Shown: positions 1 to 10,264 of the stretch, in pieces
Layout: each line of letters begins with the position of its first letter
Numbering within the stretch: position 1 is the stretch's first letter
Assembly: GCF_000485595.1 (NCBI RefSeq)
Contig: NW_014577271.1
Location: forward strand, 320,581 to 367,376
Reading direction: 5' to 3'
DNA length: 46,796 bases
From: Priapulus caudatus
Taxonomy: Eukaryota; Priapulida; Priapulimorpha; Priapulimorphida; Priapulidae
The notes under the pieces: generated by a model
Database searches by the model: none
The model's input: the letters and a program-made list of their open reading frames with translations, nothing else
Told to the model about the DNA's origin: nothing
Position numbers and translations under genes: made by a program

Positions 1-160
1 GAACTGCATTAAATTTTGGTGGTGATCCGGATCCAATAATTCATTTTAATTAATTAATTATTAATTAAAAATTCGTCCCAGCTTCACGGGAATTGAGCTG
101 CCTTGGCGGAGGTCTGCGCTCTCCGAGTGCTTTAGTTATATGTAAAGCTTCTTTACTGTT
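1..160 (-). repeat. Partial dispersed repeat, 'E' family, window edge
   Basis: The stretch carries the motif ATTTTGGTGGTGATCCGGAT, a TTAATTAA-rich spacer and then CTTGGCGGAGGTCTGCGC followed by CTCTCCGAGTGC. The same modules recur at 2881-3225 and 10130-10700. The CCTCCGCCAAG and TGATCCGGATC modules are familiar from repeats of many marine animal genomes, but I cannot name the family. It is cut by the window start, so its full extent on this side is unknown. Confidence 0.55.
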
Positions 161-163
161 ACA

Positions 164-1010
164 TAATACCCCCCGGACATTTACCCTCCGGACAATTACC
201 CCCCGGACATTTACCCCCCTCCGGAAAATTACTCACTTGGTGTTTATTCATTCATTGTGACAATGCAATACAGGAGGAGGGTGAGGAGGGCAGGGAGAAG
301 GCTGTGGTGGAGCGAGGAGAGGAAGGGGAGAAGGTGGTGGAGGAGGAAGAAGGGTTGAGAAGGCAGGAGGCAGGAGAGAGGGTCGGAGGAGGAGGGAGGC
401 AGAGGAGGGGTAGAGGGAGAAGGAGGGGGAAGAACGGTGGTTAGAGGAGGGGGAGAAGCGTGGTATAGGAGGGGCAGGGAAGGTGGAAGGAAGAAGAAGG
501 AGGTGGGGAGGAGGCGAGGATAGGAGATTAGCGATGAGGATAAGTAGAGGCAGCGTAGAGGAGGGCGCCAGGCGGCCACTTACCTCCTCCTGGCTCCTTC
601 CATCACATTCTCCCCTCCTCCTCTTCCCCCTCCTTTTTTTTTTCAACCACACCCTGCCCACCTCCTTTACCTCCTCCTCCACTACCTTCTCAGTCGCTCC
701 TCTAACTCCTCTCTAAATGGTCGGGGCGACGTAAATGGTCCGCCGGGTTAACTGTCTGCCGTGGGTAATTGTCCGGGGGGTAATTGTCCGGGGGGGCGGG
801 CTAAATATCCGCGGTGGGTAAATGTTACGGGGGGTAAATGTCCGCGGGCGGGTGATTGTCCGGGGGGGTAACTTTATCCGGGGGGTAATTGTCCGGGGGC
901 TAAATGTCCGGGGTGTATGGTAATTGCATTGGGGGTAAATGTTCAGGGGTGTAGGCCTAATTCGTCCGGGGGTGATTAATTTGCCGGGGGGGGGTATTTG
1001 TCCTTGATTA
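164..1010. mobile_element. Fold-back-like element with 15-bp repeat arms
   Basis: The left end (164-240) is an array of CCCCCGGACATTTAC-type 15-mers. The right end (713-1010) is the same 15-mer in reverse complement (GGTAATTGTCCGGGG and variants), about 20 copies. Between them lies a purine-rich GGAGG tract (270-560) followed by its pyrimidine-rich CCTCC counterpart (570-712), so the whole unit can fold back on itself. Long inverted repeats built from short tandem repeats are the architecture of Foldback (FB) elements. I see no transposase. The proline-rich or arginine-rich reading frames here are repeat translations, not genes. Confidence 0.5.
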
Positions 1011-2480
1011 ACCACTATATAATTAGTATTACTATATATTATATATAACTATATTATAGTATATATCATAATATAATATATATCCAAGAGTAGATTATAG
1101 GAACTATTATAGAACTAGAAGAGTAGACTCTATTTAGAAAACTATAATAGTCTCCTATTATCTACTCTTTATATCTATTTATTTATTTATAATTATATTA
1201 TATTTTTCTGCTTGACTTTAAACTCGTGGCGCCACCTTGAAGGAAAAATGAAACGACAGAGAGCCTGCACAAATGAAATGAAATATCTAAATCGCATTTG
1301 TCAGTGCTTCAAATCCAGTTGTGGTGTGCCAAACCATTAGTCGCTCCGTTTCCCCTGATGATTGGGACGTCTTTATATTTCTCGGGATGGCAGGACGCAT
1401 TTCCTAGGTCTGCTCCTCGCTCCTCATATGCGTCTAAAAACCACGTTTCGCTTATTAGATATACCGACGGGATAGCAAGATTAAAGAGGGCGCTGTGTGC
1501 ACAAGGAGTGATCCGCGTTGTCCGACATTACGAGTACATTTTGTTTTTCTTCGAGTAGCTATTTGGTATCCCTGTATACCTATATAATAATTCCAAAGGA
1601 TATCTTTGATGATCATCAACAAAAGTACAGATTTCTTCTTTTCACTATTACGTAAGTATTTGCGAGATGTAATAATATGTTTATGACTAATTGTGAATGG
1701 GACTGACGTAGCGAGAGGACGAACGTTTTTGGGATCGGTGGCCTGAGAGGAGAGCAACGAAAAGAAACGAGCGACGAAAGCCTTGTCGTGTGCGCGTATG
1801 CAACCCGGGGACCGACCCGAAGCTTAAATTTCAATTGCGGTGCGTTGGACAGATTAGGCCACGTACCAGCGGGGATCACAGTTTATGATCATCCGGGGGG
1901 AATGAAGAGGAAGGAAGTGCACTGCCCAAAATTGGAGAAAGAATATTGGGATCAAATATCTGTTAGAGTTCCCGTAGCAACCAGGGCCCCCAAAAGAGAA
2001 ATTGTACTGACTACGTGTATTTTTTATAACTTCGGTTCTCCCATCCATAGAGAGTTAGGGGGGGAGCCTATTTGTTTGTTTGAAAAGTCTTCTTTTTATG
2101 CCCACGAAGGAAGTTACTTTTAGTTTTTAAAAAAGAAATGCAGCGTAATGTAAAAGAAAATATAGAAAGCTGAAATGAACATTGCATGAATGGAGAGAGA
2201 GAGGGACCAGAGATGAGAGTGGAGAGAGAGGATTGGTGGCAGAAGAGGAGATTAACCGAGAGAGAAGAAGGTGATGGAGGAGAAGAAGGAAGGACTGGAG
2301 AGAGAGAGCAGGAGAGGAGAGAGATGATAGAGGAGGATGGTGTGTTTCAGGCTCCTGGTGTAAGTCACGACAGATTCTTTGCTGTGTTATGGCCCAGTTG
2401 AGCACTGGGTGTAAATCTCTCCTTGACATTTTGAAAGCTTGGAGACATTTGATCTCGAAAAATTTCTCATTTTTGCTCGA
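1011..2480. other. Non-coding part of the inverted arm
   Basis: This holds an AT-rich block (1015-1200) and a degraded copy of the region that carries the small ORF at 8738-8947. In the copy (rc of about 1290-1560) the C-terminal codons around KDVPIIRG are still readable, but the frame is broken. A GA-rich tract fills 2190-2350. No intact gene is seen. Confidence 0.5.
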
Positions 2481-2794
2481 ACATTGTTTGATATGGTATG
2501 AATTACTATTTTAAAAATAATCAAAGCTTAATAATTTTTAGTTGCAGAGGAAGTACCAAATTTTGTCAATGTGAACCCAGGAACTATAGAAAAGATGGGA
2601 GAGAGTCTAGTGAGAGAGAAGAAGAGATCGAGGGAGACCCACTAGAAGGAAGAGCGGTCGACTGGCTGGCTACTGAAGAGAGAGAGAGGGAGAGAGAGAA
2701 GTGTTATCTGGCATTGCAGGTCTTCCTGAACTTTCACCAGGCCTAACTATTATCACTGCCAATACGACGTTCATATTTACATGCCACAATTGCC

Positions 2795-2880
2795 ATGGAT
2801 ATCACGTAATAGCCCTACTCGCTCGAGGCAGACGCTGAAGTATGAATGTTGTGATCCTGTGAGAGCCCAACTTACGCGCT
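2795..2880 (+). pseudogene. Truncated inverted copy of the C2H2 gene start
   Basis: The plus strand reads as a frame-shifted version of the first codons of the zinc-finger gene at 7745-7660: an ATG, the TATCACGTA segment and a recognisable TGTTGTGAT finger start. One-base insertions create an early stop (TAATAG). It ends at 2880 in the middle of the first finger. About 300 bp of matching 5' leader precedes it from 2480, including the 3' splice-site region TTAGTTGCAG. Confidence 0.75.
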
Positions 2881-3225
2881 AAGTTACCCCATTTCTGACC
2901 TATCCTGAAAATTTTATTAATTAATTAATTGGATCCGGATCACCCCCAAAATGTAATCAATTCTAAGTTACCCCATTTCTTACCTATCCTGAAAATTTAA
3001 TTAATTAATTAATTAATTGGATCCGGATCACCACCAAAATCTAATCAATTCGAAGTTAGCCCATTTCTGACCTATCCTGAAAATTTCATGACAATCCGTC
3101 CATAACTTTTTCAGTTAGGCTGTACACACACAAACCATGCAACGCACAAACCGACAAACCAACAAACACACGCCGGTGAAAACATAACCTCCTGCCAACC
3201 CCTTGGCGGAGGTAACCAAGGACCA
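2881..3225 (-). repeat. E-family repeat with three ~84-bp tandem units
   Basis: Three units start near 2881, 2965 and 3050. Each has AAGTTACCCCATTTCTGACC, CCTATCCTGAAAATTT, a TTAATTAA run and GGATCCGGATCACC. The last unit continues into ACAAACC repeats and ends in a hairpin near 3188-3215 (CCTCC, GCCAA, loop, TTGGC, GGAGG). A noisier copy of the same order lies at 10265-10700. Confidence 0.6.
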
Positions 3226-4010
3226 CAATGTAAATAAGTGTGCTAGTCATACTTTTTGTGTATATATCCTTGGTAGTTATCCTTGGAATAAAAAAATATT
3301 GTAAAAGTATGCTATATATCATCAGATGATATCATGGATGATTTACCTAAATAAATAAATAAATAAAAAAATAAAAAATAAATGTGTGCGTGCGTGTGGT
3401 TGTGTGTGTGCACGCGTGTGTGTACTTCTCTGCCACTGATGTGAAGGTCTCGCGTGATTTGGCTGTTGTCCGTCGGCCACGTCCTCTGACAGTTGCATGG
3501 TTCTATAGTCTATTAATGTTTTTTTTATATAAAGAATTAATATTGTCGAAATTGCTCTATAGTGCTATTATGCTCTGCTGTGAAACAGCCAGCTACCTAC
3601 CCTCCTCACCACCTCCTCCTTCATCCACCGCCAGCTTAATTTCTCATCTACCCTATCAATTATCCACCACCTTCCCCCCTCTACCCCTCATCTACCACGT
3701 TCTTCCCTTCCGCTCTTCATTTTATTCATTTTTATAATGACTATAACTGGTTCGTTATTAGCAAAGTTAGTACCTGAAAGCAAGCTACAAACTGTAATTA
3801 AAATACTAATTGACTTATCCATTGACTTATCCACAGAATTTCTTGGATTTATACAGCTCCCGGCTTAGACAAATTTCACTGATACAGAAATAGGGGCCAA
3901 GCCGGCGTACAAATGGCCGAAAGTGATCGTTTGCTGACCGACGAGTCCAGCCAGACAACCAAAAATTCACGGCCCTATACGTGACCAATAGTGCTGAATA
4001 GTAATATAGA
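2881..4010 (+). repeat. Direct repeat 'B', left copy (partner 10265-11530)
   Basis: After the E repeat this copy continues through a (TAAA)/GTGTGCGT-rich stretch (3345-3425), a TCC/ACC-rich stretch (3595-3720) and unique-looking sequence to about 4010. The right copy follows in the same order but with many extra single bases, as in an uncorrected long read. No gene is visible. Confidence 0.75.
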
Positions 4011-6362
4011 ATATAACGTCACTTTATATGGTACTATCTTTTTCATTCTTAAATGCTTCAAGTGTCTGTTTTCTGCACTAGCCATACATGGTCAACGCTT
4101 TATTTTCACAAAAAATATTATAAACCTTCCGCATACCGTGGTCGATGGATAACTAAAACAGAAACAGATGCTACAAGCAGAGATAAAATGTTCAGGATTT
4201 GACGAGCGCCCAACACAGAATTACAAGTACTTATGCATTTCCAGCAAATGCAGTGAATCCAAAGAATTAATAAGTCCATAAAAACACAATGTCACTTTAT
4301 ATCGTACTAATATTATTATTATTTTATTCTGAAATACTTTAAGTGCCTGTGGTTTGCACTCATATCTTCTCTTGCAATACATGGTCATCATTGACATTGT
4401 ATTTCCACAAGAACAATTTCATGCATTAAGCCTATTTGTGTTGCCAAGACGAACCAAATTTGTCACACGTGGTGAGAAGGAAATGAGCCAAACGTAAAAA
4501 CAGCAACAGTACAGTACAACATACCAATAGTAGTATAAATTACACCTATAGACTTCTCATTGGATATATATGCGTTTATAACTTTTGGAAAGCACGTAAA
4601 TTTCGCTAAGCCATGCGAGCACTGCTGAAGAACACATACCACAACAATCATGTAAGAATAGATTTTAGAACTACCAAAGCTGCTGCTGCCGTAACTACTT
4701 AGTATTCTATATTCTACCACCATCATAATGTATAACAAAGACGGATATATAGTACTGCTACTCCTAGTATACAGTATTACTACCACGAGTATAACTTTTA
4801 GTGCTGTTGGATAGCACATCTAAAACTGCTGTTACGATACGCACACACACGGACACATACATACTTAGCTACACCATGATTACTACCACTATTTCCAATA
4901 ACATAGCTGGGTATACAGTGTTTATGTTTCTGGCAATAATAATACTGTCAGGCCTTTTATTTTTGTCACCTGGTTTACAATATTTTGTTTTCAATATTGC
5001 CAGTAGTTGAAATAAAAATATTTTGTTAATTTTTGTTTCAATTTTGCTCAGCTTGTATACCAAATTACCAAAAATACAAGGCCTTATGACGATCACGACG
5101 TTAGCAGTGATTAATATGATATACAGTGACACTACCTATAATACAACATTAATCATAAAATAGTTAAAATTTTCCATGTCCCAGTTTTTATATTTCATGG
5201 TCTACGTTTCAATTACGCCCGCTAAATCCGTTCATTTGACAAAAGGGTTTTGCTGTATAACATATTTAATGCACATTTGCTCTATGCATTTCAATAACAC
5301 CAAGTTTGTGGAAAATTTATTTCCAAGTCATTCCAACAGGACTGTTACTGTTTACGATCTTTGATAATTCATGGAAGACATCTCAAATTTTAACATTGGA
5401 CACAGATTCTCGTTAGAATAGCACACGACGTGTCACAGACCTCTGTTCAAGATTATATTCCACACATGCACGTACTCATCTGATGACATCAGACGATTGA
5501 TAATGGTTTTAAATGATCAAGCATGCACCACATCGCACCTTTTACGTCTGGATTTGCAAACCAGTTATAGAGGTGCTTGAGCGCCGACAAGTAGCATATA
5601 TGCTGAGCTTTACTCGTCAGCCCCGAGCTTAGATCATCAACAAATCTCAGGCATTTGAACAACTGAAACTTGACAACTCTGCCATCTACATTTCAACCAA
5701 ATTCTTCAGAACTTTTGAATTACCTACTATGATTCATGAACAAACACAGCTGTGGCATTTGGCCCAAACGTACGAACAAAATACATTAATCCTAACCAAG
5801 CATTTTGAAATTAATAAATACATGTAAATAGAATTGTTTCATTAGTGGCAAATCCGTAAATACACCCTATGAAGACTTGTCTAATCACAACACATCACAC
5901 CTACACTCAACAAGGAACAATAATTTCTTGCCTAAATTAACAGCCCCTCCTCCTTTGTAGCTGGGTTTTCAGTACGATCTTGCAGCATTATAAACATCAT
6001 CTTCTGCACAAATCCTCACAAAAATGTACTACTGTTATTTACTGTACACCAAAAGAGAAGCAATGTATTCAACTTATTAAAATTTCATTAAATGCAAAAT
6101 AAGTAATACAATTTTTTTTCCATGTACATTCTTTAAAACAACTACTAAAAACTAATGATATACGACATTAGCACTCAAGAACATGCAGTTGTAGTGTTAC
6201 CAACATCAAACAGCCCCAGAAATAGGACAAGGGCCAATGATATTCTAGTAGTAAGTAAACACTTATTACAAAACACTTATCAGATGTATAATATGGAGGA
6301 TAATGTGACTACATAAATATGCACCTATGGGGGCATATAGTAGGATACAGCTGCAAATAAAT
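4011..6362. other. AT-rich stretch without a recognised gene
   Basis: Two related stretches, about 4015-4110 and 4288-4400, share the modules GTCACTTTATATNGTACTA, CTTNAAGTG and ACATGGTCA, suggesting an old local duplication. The open frames here are short and show no domain, signal peptide or splice support. The part nearest 6362 is probably downstream sequence of the zinc-finger gene. Confidence 0.4.
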
Positions 6363-6368
6363 TTTAAT
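6363..6368 (-). promoter_or_regulatory. Possible ATTAAA poly(A) signal
   Basis: ATTAAA on the minus strand lies about 45 bases beyond the stop of the zinc-finger gene at 6411. The variant hexamer and position are plausible, but nothing else supports it. Confidence 0.25.
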
Positions 6369-6410
6369 TCAAATTTATATAGCATCCATCTGTCTAACGT
6401 AATAAGCCAA

Positions 6411-7745
6411 TTAATAAATCTCGGTATCACTAGATGACGGATCGTCACCTGTGTCACTATTGTTACATGCAGCTCCATAACCCTCGTTTCTACTACCGCA
6501 GGTGTACACAGGCCTCTCGCCTCCATAAAACTGATCAGGTTTCTTTGCAACGACAACAAATGTACAAGTTGCCAGTTTTTGTAGAAGAACCGTAGAATCT
6601 GTGACACAATGAACATCAATCAGATGTCTCCTCAGGTGGCCTTGCATGTTGAATTGTGCTCCGCAGTCACAACACACATGCTCGATGGTCTGGTGTCTGT
6701 GTGCTGCTCCCATGTGGCCATCCAGATATTTTCCTGTTGGAAAGGACTCTTTGCAAATCAGACATATTTTATCAGGTGTTCCCATTGGTTTGACAAGAGT
6801 TGGGTCATTGCCAGATGAGCATGCAGATGCTTCAGCTTCGCCCAGTACAGATGTTCTAGGTGCCTCCACTGTGCAAGAAGCCATTTTTTCAGCAATTTCC
6901 TTTGATGCTGTTATGTGATGAACTCGAACCAAATGCCGCTTTAGATGATCAGATCTACTAAGATGGGCTCCGCAATCACAACATACATGTTTAGGTTTGT
7001 TTCCACTGTGAACAGCTAATCTGTGATCCTTTAATTCATGCCTATTAGCAAACATTTGTTGACAAATATTACATAAATTCTGAGATTCGGGCCGTACGCG
7101 CTTCTTCTTCACCGCAGTGTTTGACAAACTCCTACTATCGGTACCAGTATCCTCCTTTACTGTAACCCTGCTTGCAGCCATCATATCTGCAACTTGATTC
7201 AGGTCGGTAATGCAATGCACTAAAACAATGTGCCTCTTCAAGTGATCTCTTTTACTGAGTTCAGCTCCACATTGACAGCAAACCTGCTTCAATACTTGAC
7301 CCTTATGTGCATTTTTGATATGCTCATACAGCCTAACCTTTTTCATAAATGCCATTCCGCAAATTAGACAAGACCTCTCCGCTGCCATACTTTGAGCATC
7401 TTTCCTTACGGTTGCAGATGACGAAATTGCTATTGGTTTAGCATTATTACCATACTCTAGTGGATTCTGTTCAGCACCTTGATTAGTGATTGTTCCACCA
7501 GGTAACATATTGGGAACAGGCCGAGCTGCTACTTCACTTTCGAATGTTGGAGCATCTATTGCTGCTTTCTTCACGACCACTTCTCTGCAAAAGGCAAGCT
7601 TTTCTGCAACTTGCTTTGATACAGCAATGTGGTGAACTTTAATCAGATGCCTCTTTAAGTTCTCATGCCGCGTAAGTTGGGCTCCACAATCACAACATTC
7701 ATACTTCACTGTCTGCCTTTCGGGAGTAGGCTTTACGTGATACAT
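6411..7745 (-). CDS. C2H2 zinc-finger protein, seven fingers of two alternating types
   Basis: This is a single-exon coding sequence of 444 residues. Seven C-X2-C-X12-H-X4-H fingers lie near residues 17-38, 126-147, 156-177, 225-246, 255-276, 328-349 and 358-379. Fingers 1, 3, 5 and 7 share CCxCGA and HLKRH-like cores and are followed by a short helix such as SKQVAEKLA. Fingers 2, 4 and 6 are of a CLIC/CNIC type, each 8 residues before the next odd finger. The protein is thus built from repeated finger pairs joined by unlike linkers. A basic KKKRVRPE stretch (213-220) could be a nuclear signal. The start is the first ATG after an in-frame TGA, and the stop is followed by AT-rich DNA. Nucleic-acid binding in the nucleus is inferred from the fold. 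The specific family and target are not recognised. Confidence 0.85.
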   Translation of the reverse strand: MYHVKPTPERQTVKYECCDCGAQLTRHENLKRHLIKVHHIAVSKQVAEKLAFCREVVVKKAAIDAPTFESEVAARPVPNMLPGGTITNQGAEQNPLEYGNNAKPIAISSSATVRKDAQSMAAERSCLICGMAFMKKVRLYEHIKNAHKGQVLKQVCCQCGAELSKRDHLKRHIVLVHCITDLNQVADMMAASRVTVKEDTGTDSRSLSNTAVKKKRVRPESQNLCNICQQMFANRHELKDHRLAVHSGNKPKHVCCDCGAHLSRSDHLKRHLVRVHHITASKEIAEKMASCTVEAPRTSVLGEAEASACSSGNDPTLVKPMGTPDKICLICKESFPTGKYLDGHMGAAHRHQTIEHVCCDCGAQFNMQGHLRRHLIDVHCVTDSTVLLQKLATCTFVVVAKKPDQFYGGERPVYTCGSRNEGYGAACNNSDTGDDPSSSDTEIY

Positions 7746-7925
7746 GGCAATTGTGCATGAAATATGAACGTTATTGCAGTGATAATAGTTAGCCTGGTGA
7801 AGAGTTCAGGAAGACTTTGCAATGCCAGATATCACTTCAGTATCCAGCAAGTCGACGCTCTTAGTGGGTCTCCTGATCTATAGCCTCTCTTTTCAGTTCT
7901 GGTACATGAAAATTGGTGATTACCT
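7746..7925 (-). other. Probable 5' untranslated exon of the zinc-finger gene
   Basis: Upstream of the start codon, minus strand, the sequence TAATAATTTTGTTGCAG ends near 7926 and looks like a 3' splice site. The 180 bases between it and the ATG contain stops in the zinc-finger frame. The inverted copy keeps the same leader and a GTTGCAG (about 2540-2546). The upstream exon and promoter are not located. Confidence 0.35.
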
Positions 7926-8737
7926 GCAACAAAATTATTAGCTTTGATTATTTTAAAATAGTAATTCATACCATACAGTGTTCGAGCAAAAATGAGAAAT
8001 TTTTGAGACAAATGTCTCCAAGTGCTCAATGTCAGGAGAGATTCTAGCCAAAGGAAAATGGGCACATATTCGCAGCCAAGGAAGATGCGCTCTCCGCACT
8101 ACAACCCAAGGCAGCCTCGAACCACTTATCTACAGCCCTCTACTTCTACCTCTCCTTACTTTTTTCCCATACCCGCCACTTCTCTCTCTTTAAAACTAAA
8201 AGTAATGTCTCGTGCATAAAATGAGAGCCTTTTCAAACAAAAATAGCCCCTACGCTATGATGGGCAACCGAATTATAAAAATACAGTAGTTCCAGTACAA
8301 TTTGTGGGGCCAGTCGTGTGGCACTGGGATAAAAGAGTATTGATCATTCTTCAATTTTTGGCAGGTCCACAGAAACCGGTGATCAAAACTGGTGATGCTG
8401 GTAACTGGCCTAATCTGTCACGCACAGCAAATGAATATTTAGTGGGCCCGGGGTCATACGCGGCCACGAAATGCTTGTCCTCGTTTTTTGTTCTCTCTCT
8501 CAGGCCCCGAATCAAAACGTCGCTACGCCACATGACAATTAGTTCATAAAATAGTTAATTAATTGTCAAATACTTTACGTAATATGCAAACGAAGAAATC
8601 TGTACTTTGTGTATTGATATCAAGATATCCTGGAATTATTATATAGGTATAACAGGGAGGGTAATACCAAATAGCTACTCGAAGAATAACACAAAAGTGT
8701 TAACCGTCGTAATGTCGACAACGCGATCTATCTCCTT

Positions 8738-8947
8738 GTGCACACCATGCGCCCGTTCTTTAATCTGCTATCACGTCGGTTATACTCTAAGAAGGCGAAA
8801 CGTGAGTATTTTTTAGAACGGCATATGGAGGACGAGGACAGACCTCAGGTAATGCGTCCTGCCATCGCCGAGAAAGAGTATAAAGACGTCCCAATCATCA
8901 GGGGAACGAGCACTAATGTTTGGCTACACACTGGATTGAAGCACTGA
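8738..8947 (+). CDS. Small ORF with a mitochondrial-presequence-like N-terminus
   Basis: The frame is 69 residues long. The start is rich in Arg, Phe, Leu and Ser without acidic residues (MRPFFNLLSRRLYSKKAKR), as in mitochondrial targeting peptides. Then comes a charged middle and the end DVPIIRGTSTNVWLHTGLKH. There is no membrane segment. A second, frame-broken copy in the inverted arm (about 1290-1560) still shows the KDVPIIRG end. I do not recognise the family. It lies about 1 kb upstream of, and divergent from, the zinc-finger gene. It could also be a terminal exon or chance. Confidence 0.35.
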   Translation: MHTMRPFFNLLSRRLYSKKAKREYFLERHMEDEDRPQVMRPAIAEKEYKDVPIIRGTSTNVWLHTGLKH

Positions 8948-9249
8948 CAAATGCGATTTAGATATTTTCATTTCATTTGTGCAGGCTTCTGTCGTTTTCA
9001 TTTTTCCTTCAAGGCGCCACGAGTTTTAAAAGTTCAAGCAGAAGAAAATATAATATAAATCTATATGAATAAATAAATAGATATAAAGAGGTAGATGAAG
9101 TTAGGAGACTATTATAGTTTTCTATAAGTTCTGACTTCTATTCTGATGAATAGTCGTCACTATGAAGTCTACTCTGATAGTAGGTAAGTTATTATAAAAT
9201 AAGTATATATTATATATTATATATATGATAGTATACATAATATATACGT

Positions 9250-10145
9250 GGTAATCAGGACAAATACCCAAAACCCCCCGGCACTTAAACGGCAGCGGAC
9301 GATTAGGCGCCTACACCCCTGACAGCACGCGACGCCATGCCAATTACCCCGCCGGACATTTACCCGGACAATTACCCCCCGGATAATTACCCCCCGACAA
9401 TCAACCCCCCGGACATTTACCCCCCCCGTACAATTAGCCCACCTCGGATATTTACCGGGCTAAGCAGCCCGCGACCCGGACCGAGCCGGGACAATACCAC
9501 CGACCGGACAATATACCCAGCGCAGACATTTAAACGACCGCGGGACAATTTACACGCGCAGATTCTATTTTTAGAAGAGGAGTTAGAGACGAGCGGAAGA
9601 GGTATGAGGAAGGAAGGGAGATAACCACGAGGACCGACAGGCATGCAGGTGTGTTGAGGGAGGGACACGAGGAGGAGGGGAGAAAGCTGGTGATGGAGGA
9701 GAGGAGAACGAGGTGGAGTGGCGGCCCTCACTCTACCTACCTCTACCGAGGTATTCCTCACCTCCCTTCTCCATATCCTCCTCCTCGCTGCCACCTCCCT
9801 TCATCTTCCCTACCACCTTCCCCGAAACCCTATAAACCACCTTCTCCCCCTCCTCTACCACCTTCTCCCCCTCACTTCCTCCTCTACCACGGTCCTGCTC
9901 CTCCTCCTCCTCCACCGCCTCTCCTCACTCCTGCCTTCTCACACCCTTCTTCCCCTCCTCACCACTTCTCCCCCTCCTCTCCTCCACACAACTCTCTCCC
10001 TCCTCGCCTCGCGACCCCTACCCCCTGGTATCATTGGTCAATACAATGGCTAATAAAGCACCAAAGTGAGTAATTTTCCGGAGGGGGGTAAATGTCCGGG
10101 AGGTTAATTGTCGCGGAGGGTAAATTTCGCGCGGGGGGGTATAAT
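9250..10145. mobile_element. Second, error-rich copy of the fold-back-like element
   Basis: CCCCGGACATTTACC-type 15-mers (about 9340-9550) are followed by a GA-rich tract (9570-9715), a CT-rich tract (9720-10020) and the reverse-complement 15-mers (10070-10145). This is the mirror of 164-1010, with many irregular bases. The proline-rich or serine-rich reading frames in the CT tract are repeat translations. Confidence 0.5.
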
Positions 10146-10264
10146 GTAAGTCAGAAAGAAGCTTACATATACTAAAGCACTCGGAGAGCGCAAGACTGCG
10201 AAGGCAGCTCAATTCTCTGACTGTGACAATTTTAACTAATTAATTTAATTAATTAAATAATTAA

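Larger units (their letters stand above)
1..2880. repeat. Left arm of an inverted duplication (partner 7670-10265)
   Basis: Read in reverse complement, this stretch matches 7670-10265 module by module: the E repeat, the fold-back element, an AT-rich stretch, the region of the small plus-strand ORF, and finally the 5' exon of the zinc-finger gene. The match is broken by many one-base insertions and deletions and by a block (about 2190-2350 versus 8060-8170) that no longer aligns. The arm ends abruptly at 2880 inside the zinc-finger coding sequence and switches to the E repeat. Either a real inverted duplication or an unpolished assembly artefact would give this. Confidence 0.75.

Noticed and set aside
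248-682. Pro/Ser/Leu-rich frames at the left edge and at 9650-10070
   Set aside because: They translate CT/GA-rich tracts of the fold-back element and are open on both strands by composition.
6266-6918. Frames overlapping the zinc-finger gene in other phases
   Set aside because: Shadows of the finger repeats. The 444-codon minus-strand frame explains the region.
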